From NCBI GenBank assembly GCA_003242735.1, contig QGVH01000007.1, forward strand, positions 92,113-156,112: 64,000 nt of DNA, in the 5' to 3' direction. Source of the stretch: a bacterium. GTDB lineage: Bacteria; Gemmatimonadota; Gemmatimonadetes; Longimicrobiales; RSA9. The notes below the pieces were generated by a model. That model was given only the letters and a program-made list of their open reading frames with translations. It did not search any database and was not told the DNA's origin. The position numbers and the translations under genes were made by a program. Below are positions 54,242-64,000 of this stretch, piece by piece. Positions within the stretch are counted from its first letter, which is position 1, and every line of letters begins with the position of its first letter.

Positions 54242-54744
54242 GGCCCCTCCCGCAAGCGTACGCCGCGCAGGATCCCCTTCCAGGCCGTCCAGTCGCCCAC
54301 CGGTCGCCACCACCGACACCACGTCCAGCGCCCCGCCTGCCGGCGGCCCGGCGCTCCCGGGGCCGGCCTCGGCCACTGCGTCCGCCAGGGCCGGCACTTC
54401 CACCGCCGCAGCGGCGACGCCGGCCCCCGGGCCCTCCGGCGCCGGCGCGGCGCTTCTGGCCTCCGGTTCCTCAGCACCACCCGCCGCGTCCCCTGTCTCC
54501 CGCGCCGACACGGCCCGCAGCCGCCCCGGCAACCCCGACCTCCGCTCCTCCATGTGCGCCTCCGCGAACGCCTCGCGAACGTGGTCCCCCGCGCCCCGGG
54601 CCAGCGCGCACGCGGCTCCGCGGCCGCCGTCGCACCCCGAACGGCGCCGGATCCGGCCTCACCCTGGCTCCCAACGCCCGCAACGTTTGCGCCCGTCCCC
54701 CGGCGGCCGCTGCGCCACGCTGGTGTTTTGCAATGCGTCACCCC
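54242..54744. other. Gap of ~500 bp without a convincing gene
   Basis: The minus-strand frame upstream of the ATP-grasp gene stays open to 54553, but it is low-complexity Ala/Gly/Pro/Glu and has no start signal. The plus strand shows only arginine-rich shadow frames. No gene is called. The PilS-like promoter begins at the right edge. Confidence 0.5.
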
Positions 54745-54773
54745 TTGCATTCTGCAAGACGGCTTGCTAGCTT
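54745..54773 (+). promoter_or_regulatory. Promoter of the PilS/PilR-glycosyltransferase run
   Basis: TTGCAT at 54745-54750 and TAGCTT at 54768-54773 are 17 bp apart. The start near 54780 lies downstream of the first possible ATG (54733) and so favours the ATG at 54847 for the kinase gene. Confidence 0.5.
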
Positions 54774-54846
54774 CACGACCGTCCTTCCGTTCGCCGGTGG
54801 ATCCCGACCGGCGCGTCTCCCCGGACAAACACGTTCCTTTTCCTGC

Positions 54847-56487
54847 ATGGGCCAGCCGCGGACCCGGAGTCTGCTTCGTTGGCTGTACCTCGGCCGTATC
54901 ACCGTTGCGGCGGGCTTGTTCGCCGGCACCCTGCTCGTCTGGGCGGAGACGGCGCCCGCCACCACTCGCCTGGTCACGCTGCTGCTGCTCGCGGCGCTGG
55001 CCGTGACGGCGGGCAGCGTGTGGCACACCCACGTGCGCGGTCGCGAGCCGAGGCGCGGGTTCCTGTACGGCCAGGTCGCGTTCGACACGCTGCTGGTCAC
55101 CGTGGCCGTGTATCTGACGGGCGGCGTGGAGAGCGACCTCGCGCCCCTCTACATCCTGGTCATCGCCGCGGGCGCGCTGCTGCTCCCGCTGCCCGGCGGC
55201 GTCCTGATCGGCCTGCTCGCCAGCGCACTGTTCGTCGGGCAGGCGGTGCTGCTGAGCGGCCGCTCGCCGTCCGCGATGATGGGCGTGCAGATCGTGCTGT
55301 TCACCGCGGTCGCGCTGGCGACGGGCTACCTGGGCGACCGCCTCCGGCAGGCAGGGGCGGAGCTGGGGGAGGCCCGCACGGAGCTGAGGCAGCTCCGTGC
55401 CGAGACGAGCGACATCCTGCGCGCCATGGAAACGGGCGTCGTGACGGTGGATGGCGCGGGCCGGCTCGTCTACCTGAACCCGGCGGCGCAGCGGATCCTG
55501 GGGCTGCCGCCCCAGAAGCGCGCAGGGGTTCCCGTGCTGGAGGAGCTGGCGGACCGGGTCCCTGGCCTGGCGGATCTGGTGCGGCGGACGGCCGAGAGCG
55601 GCGGGCCGATCCGGCGACAGGAGATCCGGCTGGTGACGGACGCGGGGGAGCGGGTGCTCGGCATCCGGACCACGGTGGTCATGCGGGAGGACGGCCCGTG
55701 GGTGACCGCGGTGTTCCAGGACATCACGGACGGCAAGCGCGTGGAGGAGCTGAACCGCCGGACGGAACGGCTGCAGGCGGTGGCGGAGCTGGCGGCCTCG
55801 CTGGCGCACGAGATCAAGAACCCGCTGGCTTCGATCCGGAGCGCGGTCGAGCAGCTCGGCGGAGAGGGGTTGGACCGGGAGGATCAGGCGGAGCTGCAGC
55901 GGCTGGTCATCTCGGAGTCGGACCGTCTGGCCCGCCTGCTCTCCGACTTCATCGAGTTCAGCCGCGTGGAGGTGCGCGGCTACCGCCCCCTGGATCTGGG
56001 CGCGGTGGCGGCCGAGGCGATCGGGCTGGTCGAGCAGCATCCGGATGCGTCGGGCTGCGCGCGGATCGAGTTCCGGCGGCCCGAGGAGCCGCTGATCGTG
56101 GAAGGCGACGCCGACCTCCTCCACCGCACCATCTTCAACCTCGTGCTCAACGCGGTGCAGCATTCGGGACCGAACGGACTCGTGCGCGTGGAGATCGGCC
56201 GGATCGAGGAGCCCGAGCTGCCGCCCGGCGTCCAAGTCAAGGCGCCGGTCCGCATCGCTGTGCAGGACAACGGCCCGGGCATCCGGCCGGAAGACGTGCC
56301 CCGCATCTTCGACCCGTTCTTCAGCACGCGGCGGGGCGGGACCGGCCTCGGCCTGGCGCTGGTGCATCGCGCGGTGCAGGCGCACGACGGCGCGATCCTG
56401 GTGGACGGCGGGGCGGGGCAGGGCGCGCACTTCACGGTTTACCTGCCGGCGCGGCGTGAGGCGCCGGCCGCCGGGTGGAGGGCGTGA
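54847..56487 (+). CDS. Membrane sensor histidine kinase, PilS/AtoS-like
   Basis: The 546-residue protein begins with six hydrophobic segments in residues ~10-165 (ITVAAGLFAGTLLVWAET; LVTLLLLAALAVTAGSV; LVIAAGALLLPLPGGVLIGL), as in PilS. A coiled-coil-like helix and a PAS domain follow (ILRAMETGVVTVDGAGRLVY). The HisKA domain has LAASLAHEIKNPLASI and the HATPase has LVLNAVQHSGPNG, DNGPGI and GGTGLGLALVHRAV. The start at 54847 is preferred because the predicted promoter lies between it and the ATG at 54733. The NtrC-type regulator follows at 56493, so this is a two-component pair. The signal is unknown. Confidence 0.9.
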   Translation: MGQPRTRSLLRWLYLGRITVAAGLFAGTLLVWAETAPATTRLVTLLLLAALAVTAGSVWHTHVRGREPRRGFLYGQVAFDTLLVTVAVYLTGGVESDLAPLYILVIAAGALLLPLPGGVLIGLLASALFVGQAVLLSGRSPSAMMGVQIVLFTAVALATGYLGDRLRQAGAELGEARTELRQLRAETSDILRAMETGVVTVDGAGRLVYLNPAAQRILGLPPQKRAGVPVLEELADRVPGLADLVRRTAESGGPIRRQEIRLVTDAGERVLGIRTTVVMREDGPWVTAVFQDITDGKRVEELNRRTERLQAVAELAASLAHEIKNPLASIRSAVEQLGGEGLDREDQAELQRLVISESDRLARLLSDFIEFSRVEVRGYRPLDLGAVAAEAIGLVEQHPDASGCARIEFRRPEEPLIVEGDADLLHRTIFNLVLNAVQHSGPNGLVRVEIGRIEEPELPPGVQVKAPVRIAVQDNGPGIRPEDVPRIFDPFFSTRRGGTGLGLALVHRAVQAHDGAILVDGGAGQGAHFTVYLPARREAPAAGWRA

Positions 56488-56492
56488 GCGAG

Positions 56493-57853
<1,361 letters not shown>

Positions 57854-57857
<4 letters not shown>

Positions 57858-58675
57858 CCCTGCGCTGGAACGACGTCCGCATCAGTGTGCTCATGCCCGT
57901 CTACAACGAGGCGGCGCACGTGACCAAGGCCATCGAGCGTGTCCGGGCGGTGCCGCTGGACATCGAGATCATTTGCGTGGACGACGGCTCGACCGACGGC
58001 ACCCGCGAGATCCTCCGGCACCTCGAGGAGCACGGCGTGATCGACCGCCTCATCCTCCAGCCGAAGAACATGGGGAAGGGCGCCGCGGTGCGGGCCGCGA
58101 TCCAGGCCGCGACGGGCGATGTCATGGTGATCCAGGATGCCGACCTCGAGTACGACCCCTCGGAGTATCCGCGCCTGCTCGAACCGATCCTGGACGGCCG
58201 GGCCGATGCGGTCTTCGGCAGCCGGTTCCTGGGTGGTCCGCACCGCGTCCTCTACTTCTGGCACCGCGTGGGCAACGGGCTGCTGACACTGCTCTCCAAC
58301 ATGCTCACGGACCTGAACCTGAGCGACATGGAGACGTGCTACAAGATGGTGCGCTCGGACCTGATGAAGACGCTGCCGCTGATCTCCAACCGGTTCGGCA
58401 TCGAGCCGGAGCTCACCGCGCGTCTCGCCCAGGCCGGCGCGCGCATCTACGAGGTCCCGATCAGCTACAGCGGCCGCACCTACGCGGAGGGGAAGAAGAT
58501 CGGCTGGAAGGACGGCGTCGCGGCGCTGTGGCACATCTTCCGTTACAACCTGCTCCCGCCGAAGGCGCCGCGCTTCGAGCCGCGGCCGCTCCAGCCGCGG
58601 CGGGAGGCGAGGCGCGAGGTGGAAGTGGGCGGCCCACGCGTCCGTGAGGCGGCGCGGCCGGATGCGGAGAGGTGA
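57854..58675 (+). CDS. Family 2 glycosyltransferase, dolichyl/polyprenyl-phosphate sugar synthase-like
   Basis: The 273-residue protein has a GT-A fold: SVLMPVYNEAAHVTKAIE, the nucleotide-sugar Asp in IICVDDGSTDGT, the DxD-type metal motif VMVIQDADLEYDP, and NRFGIEPELTARLAQ in the acceptor region. It has no large membrane domain; the C-terminus is basic and Arg/Pro-rich. Relatives transfer a sugar from a nucleotide donor to polyprenyl phosphate, supplying membrane GT-C enzymes such as those encoded next. The overlap with the regulator gene and with the following gene (GTGA) shows a tightly packed operon. Confidence 0.9.
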
Positions 58676-60816
58676 GGATGCGCGGCAGCGCCGGCGCGCT
58701 CTCCCACGCGCGGCGAGGGGTCGGCGCCCTGCTGGTCCTCCTCGTCACGTTCCCACTCTACCGGCTGCTCGACGGACGCGAGACGGGGCCCGCCGGTCGG
58801 GCGACCCTCAGCATCCTGGAGACGTACGCCTCCCTCCTGTGGACGGGCTTCGCCGTCACGCTGATCCCCGGCCTCCTGGCGGGCTACCTGCTGGCGCCGG
58901 ATGCGCTCGGGCGATGGCTCGCGCCCCTCGGCCGCTGGCTTACCGCCATGCCCGCGGCCGCGTTCGGCGCCGTCGCGGCCCTGGCCTCCACGGCCCTCAC
59001 CGCCGCCTTCAGTCTCTTCGTCCTGGATGGAAAGCCGAACCTGATCGACGCCATGAGCCAGCTCCTGCACGCGCGGTATCTCGCCGCAGGGGAGCTGGCG
59101 GGGCCGGCGTCGCCCTTCGCCCCTTTCTGGCACATCCAGAACACCGTCCTGACGCCGAACGGGTGGGTCTCCCATTACCCGCCCGGCCACATCGCCCTGC
59201 TCGCCCTTGGGTTCCGACTCGGGGCCGTCTGGCTCGTGGGGCCGCTGCTCCAGGGGATGACGGTCCTCCTCAGCTGCCTGGCCGCGGAGCGCCTGCTGGG
59301 GGAGAACCGCGTCGCCGTGCGCCTCGGAACCGTGTTCGTGGCGCTCAGCCCGTTCATGATCGGGCTCGCCGGCGCCTACATGAACCACGCGACCGCGGCC
59401 GCGTTCGGCGCGCTGGCGGTCTACGCTGCCGTCCGGGCCCGCGACGGAAGCGCGTGGTGGAGCGTCCTCGCCGGTTCTGCCATCGGGATGGTCTTTGCCA
59501 CGCGTCCGCTCACGGGCGTCGTCATCGCCGTCGTCGCGGCCGGCGTGTGGCTCCTCTCGCGGGAGTGGTTGCGCGACACCTCCTGGCGCGGCGTGGCGCT
59601 GCGCTGCGCCGGCGTGCTGAGCGGAGCCGCGCCGCTGCTCGCGGCCCTGGCCCTCTACAACCACCACTTTTTCGGGAGCCCGCTTCGTTTCGGGTACGAC
59701 GTCGCCCTGGGGCCGGCCGCGCGGCCGGGGTTCCACCGCGACCCGTGGGGCAACGTCTACGGCCCCGTCGAGGCGCTGGCCTACACGTCCTCGGACCTCG
59801 TCGCGCTGAGCCTGAACCTGCTCGAGACGCCGCTGCCGGCCGTCGCGCTCGTCGGCGCATTCCTCCTCTGTGCGCCGCGGTTGAGTGAGGGCGAGCGGAT
59901 CATCACGACATGGGCGCTCCTGCCCGTGGTCGCGAACTTCTTCTACTGGCATCACGGCCTCTGGATGGGGCCGCGCATGCTTTACGAAGCAGGACCGCCG
60001 TGGGCGCTCCTGACGGCGGGCGCGGCGACGGGCCTCGTCCACATGGTCCCGGTCGAGCGCCACCTCACCGTCGGACGCCGCTACTCGCCTCGCGCTGCCC
60101 TCACTGCGTCGCTCCTCGTGGCCTGGTTCGTCGGGCTCGCGTACCTGGCGCCGGCCCGGCTCCTCAGCTACGGCCGCGACTGGCTCCCCAGCATGCGCAT
60201 CGAGCCGCCACGCACGCCCCATCCGTCGCTCGTCTTCGTGCACGGGGCATGGACGGGGCGCATTGCCATGCGGCTCGCCGGCAACGGGATGCGGCTCGAT
60301 TCCCTCGAGACCGCGTTGCGGCGGAACTCGACCTGCGCCCTGCATGCGTTCGCGGCGGGCTATCCTGACGGCTTCACGGGCGAGGACCGAGCGCCGTTCA
60401 TTGACTTTGAGGCGCGCGCGGGCCGGCCGTCAGGGCACGCGCCGGTCGAGATCGCTCCCGACAACTGGATCCTCGTGCGGAGCGGCGAGGCGATGTCGCC
60501 GGAGTGCGCACGGGAGATCCACGCGGATCGCAACGGCGTGGTGGACATCGCGCCGATGCTGTGGCAAGGCGACCTGCCTGGCCTTCCGGCCACGGGGGCC
60601 ATGTTCGTCCGCGACCTCGGCCCGGAGGCGAACGCCGCGCTCATCGCGGCTCAGCCCGGGCGTGTGCCGTACGTCTTCTTCACCCCGTCTCCCGATCGCG
60701 AACCCGTGCTCGTGCCTTACGACCAGGGCATCGCGGCGATCTGGGGGCAAGAGTCGCTCGCCGCGTCCCATGTGAGGATCGGGCCCGGCGTCGTCCATGG
60801 ACCGGCCGCACCATGA
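58672..60816 (+). CDS. Large polytopic membrane protein, GT-C glycosyltransferase-like
   Basis: The 714-residue protein starts at GTG 58672 overlapping the previous TGA, or at ATG 58678. About ten hydrophobic helices fill residues ~15-500. The luminal segment between the early helices includes PNLIDAMSQLLHARYLAAGE and NGWVSHYPPGHIALL, the acidic/aromatic loop pattern of GT-C enzymes such as family 39. A soluble C-terminal domain (~500-714) follows (VFVHGAWTGRIAMRLAGNGM and later DLPGLPATGAMFVRDLG). It probably uses polyprenyl-phosphate sugar made by the neighbouring synthase to decorate a lipid or protein. The acceptor is unknown. Confidence 0.75.
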   Translation: MRMRGSAGALSHARRGVGALLVLLVTFPLYRLLDGRETGPAGRATLSILETYASLLWTGFAVTLIPGLLAGYLLAPDALGRWLAPLGRWLTAMPAAAFGAVAALASTALTAAFSLFVLDGKPNLIDAMSQLLHARYLAAGELAGPASPFAPFWHIQNTVLTPNGWVSHYPPGHIALLALGFRLGAVWLVGPLLQGMTVLLSCLAAERLLGENRVAVRLGTVFVALSPFMIGLAGAYMNHATAAAFGALAVYAAVRARDGSAWWSVLAGSAIGMVFATRPLTGVVIAVVAAGVWLLSREWLRDTSWRGVALRCAGVLSGAAPLLAALALYNHHFFGSPLRFGYDVALGPAARPGFHRDPWGNVYGPVEALAYTSSDLVALSLNLLETPLPAVALVGAFLLCAPRLSEGERIITTWALLPVVANFFYWHHGLWMGPRMLYEAGPPWALLTAGAATGLVHMVPVERHLTVGRRYSPRAALTASLLVAWFVGLAYLAPARLLSYGRDWLPSMRIEPPRTPHPSLVFVHGAWTGRIAMRLAGNGMRLDSLETALRRNSTCALHAFAAGYPDGFTGEDRAPFIDFEARAGRPSGHAPVEIAPDNWILVRSGEAMSPECAREIHADRNGVVDIAPMLWQGDLPGLPATGAMFVRDLGPEANAALIAAQPGRVPYVFFTPSPDREPVLVPYDQGIAAIWGQESLAASHVRIGPGVVHGPAAP

Positions 60817-62432
60817 AGATCGCGACTCCGCCATCCGCCCGGGCCCCGTTCGCTCTCCTCGCCGCAATCCTCATCATCGCTGGCGCGGCCATCGTCGGCG
60901 CCATGCGCCAGACCTCGATGACGTTCGACGAGATCGTGCTGATGGCGGGCGGCGCACGCGGCTACGAGACCGGCAAGTTCGACCTGGTCCCCGAACAGGG
61001 GCCCATCATGCAATACGTCTACGGGCTGCCGATCTACCTCGCTCGTCCGAACTTCCCGGACGAGCCGCAGTTCGAGGCCAGACCGCCGCGAGGCTACCAC
61101 TACTACTACGGTCGGAAGTTCTTCTTCGAGGCCGGCAACGATCCCGAGCGCCTGACGTTCCTCGGCCGCCTGGGCGCCGTGGCGTGCGCCCTCGCGACCG
61201 TTGCCGTCGTCTACGCGTTCACGCGGCGCGCTGCGGGAGAGACGGCGGCGCTGCTCGCGGCGGCCCTCGTTGCGTTCTTGCCGGACATCCTGGCGCACGG
61301 AGGCGTCGCCTACAACGATGTCCCCCACGCGCTGGCGTTCTTCGCCGCCGTGTGGGTGATCGACGCCGCTGTCCGCTCACCGACGATCGCCCGCGGGGCG
61401 CTGGCCGGCGCGCTCGTCGCGCTCGCCATCGGCGTGAAGTTCAGCGCCCTCGCCCTCGGTCCCATCGCCGTCCTGCTCGCCGGAGCAGAGGCGCTGGCGC
61501 GCGGGTGGGAGCGCGCCTGGCTACGGCGCCTGGCGCTCGCGGGAGTCACGGGGATACTGGTCGGCTACATCGCCCTCGTCGCGATCTACCTCGGCGACCT
61601 CACGCTCGCGGACCTGCGCTGGGGCCTGGACTTCACCTTCCGGCACGTGCGCGAAGGACACGGCGTGCCGGGCTACCTCCTGGGCGAGTTGAGCGCCGAC
61701 GGCTGGTGGTACTTCTACCCGGTCGCTTTCCTCCTCAAGACCCCGGCGGCGTTCCATGCGCTGATCGTGCTCGCCGTCGCGGGCTTGCTGACCACGGCCA
61801 GGCGCGCCGGGTTGCTGGAGTCGCGCCTGCGGGCCCCGGTGATCGCCGGCGTGGTCTTCCTGGCATCGCTGCTCCAATCGAACCTCGTGATCGGGTTCAG
61901 GCACGCCCTGCCACTCGTCGTGATCGTCTGCGTGCTCGCCGGGGCCGGCGCCGCGCGGCTCTGGCAGGGTGGCCGGCGCCACGTGCAGTTCGTCGTCCTC
62001 GCCCTCGTCCTTTGGTACGCCGGCTCGTCGCTCTCCTACTATCCGCACTTCCTCGCGTACACCAGCGAGTACGTGCCGGGGCGCGACCGCGGCCACGAGG
62101 CGCTGCTCGACTCCAGCCTGGACTGGGGTCAGGGCCTCCTCGAACTCCGCGAGTACATGCGGGGGGCGGGGATCTCCCCCGTGTACCTGAGCTACTTCGG
62201 TTCCGCCCTCCCCGAGGGGTACGGGATCGATTACGTGCCGCTGCCGAGCTTCTTCCCGCTGCCGCCCCGGACCGGGCCGGACGATGGCGGGGACCGTCCG
62301 TCACACATCGTGGTCTCGGCGACGAACCTACACGGCGTCTATCTGCCGGGCGATCCGTTCCGCCAGCTCCGCCAGGTCGCGCCGGACACGATCCTCGCCC
62401 ACACCCTCTTCGTGTACCGGATCGATGAGTGA
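60813..62432 (+). CDS. GT-C family glycosyltransferase (family 39-like)
   Basis: The 539-residue membrane protein begins with a helix (FALLAAILIIAGAAIVGAM). The first external loop has TSMTFDEIVLMAGGARGYET, matching the Asp/Glu motif of dolichyl-phosphate-mannose:protein mannosyltransferase-type enzymes. Further helices and loops follow (FLPDILAHGGVAYNDVPHAL, LLQSNLVIGFRHALPLVV). A C-terminal soluble part has LLDSSLDWGQGLLELREYMR and VVSATNLHGVYLP, frequent at the end of this family. Its start overlaps the stop of the previous gene (ATGA). Confidence 0.82.
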   Translation: MKIATPPSARAPFALLAAILIIAGAAIVGAMRQTSMTFDEIVLMAGGARGYETGKFDLVPEQGPIMQYVYGLPIYLARPNFPDEPQFEARPPRGYHYYYGRKFFFEAGNDPERLTFLGRLGAVACALATVAVVYAFTRRAAGETAALLAAALVAFLPDILAHGGVAYNDVPHALAFFAAVWVIDAAVRSPTIARGALAGALVALAIGVKFSALALGPIAVLLAGAEALARGWERAWLRRLALAGVTGILVGYIALVAIYLGDLTLADLRWGLDFTFRHVREGHGVPGYLLGELSADGWWYFYPVAFLLKTPAAFHALIVLAVAGLLTTARRAGLLESRLRAPVIAGVVFLASLLQSNLVIGFRHALPLVVIVCVLAGAGAARLWQGGRRHVQFVVLALVLWYAGSSLSYYPHFLAYTSEYVPGRDRGHEALLDSSLDWGQGLLELREYMRGAGISPVYLSYFGSALPEGYGIDYVPLPSFFPLPPRTGPDDGGDRPSHIVVSATNLHGVYLPGDPFRQLRQVAPDTILAHTLFVYRIDE

Positions 62433-62570
62433 GCGCGAGGGAAGGTGGGGGCCGGCACTGCTGGGATGTGGGCCCGTCCGGGTCGATACGCCGCTCGCGG
62501 TTCTGCGGCCGTCGTTTCGTTGGGCGCTGTGCGTGCGCGAGAGATTCACGGAGAACGGCTCGGATGACCG
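62433..62570. other. Short gap inside the glycan run
   Basis: No gene or clear signal is seen in these 138 bp. The spacing breaks the chain of overlapping genes, so the last gene may have its own promoter. Confidence 0.4.
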
Positions 62571-64000
62571 ATGAACTCGGCTGAGGAAGCGCTCGTCACG
62601 GAGCAGGAGCGAGCCGCTCGTCTCCAGAGGCGCTGGCTGCTTGCGGTCGCGCTGTTGGCCGTCTTGACGTACGCGAACTCGATCCCGAACGGCTTCGCCT
62701 ACGATGACGTCTACATCATCCAGAAGAACGAGCGGGTCCACCGGCTCGGCGACCTCCGCAGCATCTGGCTCACGCCGTATTGGCCGATCAACGGACACGT
62801 CTACGGTCTCTACCGGCCTCTGGCGATCTTCGGCTACGCCGTGCAGTGGGCGCTCTCGGATGGCGCTCCGTGGCTCTTCCACGCCGTCAACGTGCTGCTG
62901 CACGCAGGCGTGTCCCTGCTCGCGTTCAGCTTCCTCGCGCGGCTCACCGGTCCCACGGGGGCGCTGATCGGCGCAGCACTGTTCGCGGTCCACCCCGTGC
63001 ACACCGAGGTGGTCGCCAACGTCGTAGGCCAGGCGGAGCTCCTGGCCGCGGCCGGATCGCTTGCTGCGTGCGTGCTGTTCATCGGCCGACCGGCAGAAGG
63101 AATACGCCTGGGACGCTGGCTGGCGGTCGCTGCGCTGTACGCCGCCGCCATGCTCGCCAAGGAGAGCGCCATCGTGCTGCCGGCGCTGCTCGTTACGGCG
63201 GATCTCGCGTACGAGCGCCGACGGGGCTGGTACACGTCACTTCTCGCCCATCTGCGCTCCATCGCGCCCGCCATCCTGCTGCTCGCCCCCGTTGCCCTCG
63301 GCTTCCTGGGCCTGCGCGTCTACGTACTCGGGTCGGTGGCGGGTACGGATGCCGCGCCCTGGCTGCCCTTCCTCCGCGAAGACGGCCGGATCTTCGTGGC
63401 GCTCCGGGCCTGGATGGAGTACGTGCGCCTTCTGTTCTGGCCCATGGATCTCTCCGCCGACTACTCGCCCGGCGTGATCCTGCCGGTGACTTCGTTCACT
63501 CCTGCGGTTCTCGCCGGAGCTGGATTCCTCACCGCCACGGTGATCTTCGCCCTGGTGCTGCCGAAGCGCCCCGATGTGGGGCTGCCCGCGGCCTGGTTCC
63601 TCTTGGCGATCCTGCCCGTCTCCAACCTCATCATCCCGATCGGGGTGGTCGTCGCTGAACGGATTCTCTACCTGCCATCCCTCGCGGTCAGCATCGCCGC
63701 CGCCTATGCGTGGGTGGCTCTGGAACAGAACGGCACTCGCCGCGCCCGCCAACTGGCCGCTGCCGCTGCGGCCGCCGTTCTCGTGCTCTTCGGTGGGCGC
63801 GCCGTGCTGCGGAATCCGGAATGGAAGTCCACGGATACGATCTTCGCGGCGCTGTTGCGGGATCACCCGGAGTCGTATCGGGCTCAGTGGTACGCGGCGC
63901 ACCGAGCCTCACAGCGTCGTGACGCCAAGGCTGCGGCGGAGCACTGGGGGCTCGCCTGCCGCCTCTGGCCACGCGATGCTGCCCTGCTGACCGAATGCGG
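62571..64000 (+). CDS. TMTC-like membrane glycosyltransferase, truncated by the window end
   Basis: The frame is open from ATG 62571 to the last base, giving at least 476 residues. The first membrane helix (LLAVALLAVLTYANSIPNGF) is followed by an Asp pair at residues 45-46 (FAYDDVYIIQKNERV) and YGLYRPLAIFGYAVQW. Next come HAVNVLLHAGVSLL and ALFAVHPVHTEVVANVVGQA, the HPVHTE-type motif of the TMTC/GT-C family. Helices continue to about residue 410, after which a helical segment with WYAAHRASQRRDAKAAAEHW starts to look like tetratricopeptide repeats, which typically follow in this family. The enzyme probably adds a sugar, often mannose, from polyprenyl phosphate to protein; the donor and acceptor are inferred. 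Confidence 0.8.
   Translation, partial: MNSAEEALVTEQERAARLQRRWLLAVALLAVLTYANSIPNGFAYDDVYIIQKNERVHRLGDLRSIWLTPYWPINGHVYGLYRPLAIFGYAVQWALSDGAPWLFHAVNVLLHAGVSLLAFSFLARLTGPTGALIGAALFAVHPVHTEVVANVVGQAELLAAAGSLAACVLFIGRPAEGIRLGRWLAVAALYAAAMLAKESAIVLPALLVTADLAYERRRGWYTSLLAHLRSIAPAILLLAPVALGFLGLRVYVLGSVAGTDAAPWLPFLREDGRIFVALRAWMEYVRLLFWPMDLSADYSPGVILPVTSFTPAVLAGAGFLTATVIFALVLPKRPDVGLPAAWFLLAILPVSNLIIPIGVVVAERILYLPSLAVSIAAAYAWVALEQNGTRRARQLAAAAAAAVLVLFGGRAVLRNPEWKSTDTIFAALLRDHPESYRAQWYAAHRASQRRDAKAAAEHWGLACRLWPRDAALLTEC

Noticed and set aside
54242..54553. N-terminal extension of the ATP-grasp protein to 54553
   Set aside because: It is low-complexity Ala/Gly/Pro, has no ribosome-binding site, and the ATG at 54241 has a strong one.
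54727..54752. Possible sigma54 (-24/-12) promoter, TGCGTC-N5-TTGCA, before the PilS-like gene
   Set aside because: The -24 GG is missing. A sigma70-type TTGCAT-17-TAGCTT fits better and agrees with the chosen start codon.

Overview
The window is high-GC bacterial chromosome, most likely from a member of Gemmatimonadota or a close relative. This assignment is an inference. It rests on a SprA-like giant outer-membrane protein, lipoprotein-type six-bladed beta-propeller genes, a peptidase-TolB-barrel fusion protein, LptF/LptG, and the overall gene style. No rRNA, tRNA, CRISPR array or phage was seen.

Layout. 1-5.5 kb: end of a histidine kinase, an FAD oxidoreductase, a broken RDD-family membrane gene, and a minus-strand ECF sigma / anti-sigma / PDZ protein module. 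5.5-14.6 kb: a small unknown gene, threonine synthase, an anchored unknown protein, a DksA-type zinc-finger protein, a small membrane protein coupled to a D-aminoacylase, flavin-dependent ThyX, a Nfu/NifU-N-like protein, a Xaa-Pro aminopeptidase and an HExxH protein. 14.6-22 kb: an operator with a decayed TetR gene, a histidine kinase, then a methionine block. That block is metH, behind its own promoter and a leader ending in an intrinsic terminator, followed by a fused homocysteine methyltransferase/methylenetetrahydrofolate reductase.

22-25.2 kb is a decay zone. A beta-propeller gene is split by an internally deleted IS3-family element lying between two perfect 395-bp direct repeats, and a second propeller gene carries several frameshifts and a stop. 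25.3-31.3 kb: a basic Ser/Arg-rich small protein, a DapF homologue lacking both catalytic cysteines, and the minus-strand lptF-lptG-phosphatase run. 31.3-43.1 kb: sprA with a clear promoter, a ComEA-like protein, and pilB-pilT-pilC plus a lipoprotein.

43.4-54.2 kb: a secreted serine hydrolase, an NtrC-type regulator, a tetratricopeptide-like protein coupled to a hybrid histidine kinase, the metallopeptidase/propeller/barrel fusion, a frameshifted NmrA-family gene and an ATP-grasp-like protein. 54.7-64 kb: a PilS/PilR-like two-component pair whose regulator overlaps a glycosyltransferase gene, followed by three large membrane glycosyltransferase-like genes, the last running off the window.

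The most unusual points are the metH leader with mutually exclusive pairings, the repeat-flanked IS derivative, the cysteine-less DapF homologue, a 30-bp palindrome next to it, and coupling of a sigma54-type regulator to surface-glycan genes. No single locus here is a clearly new defence or biosynthetic system.
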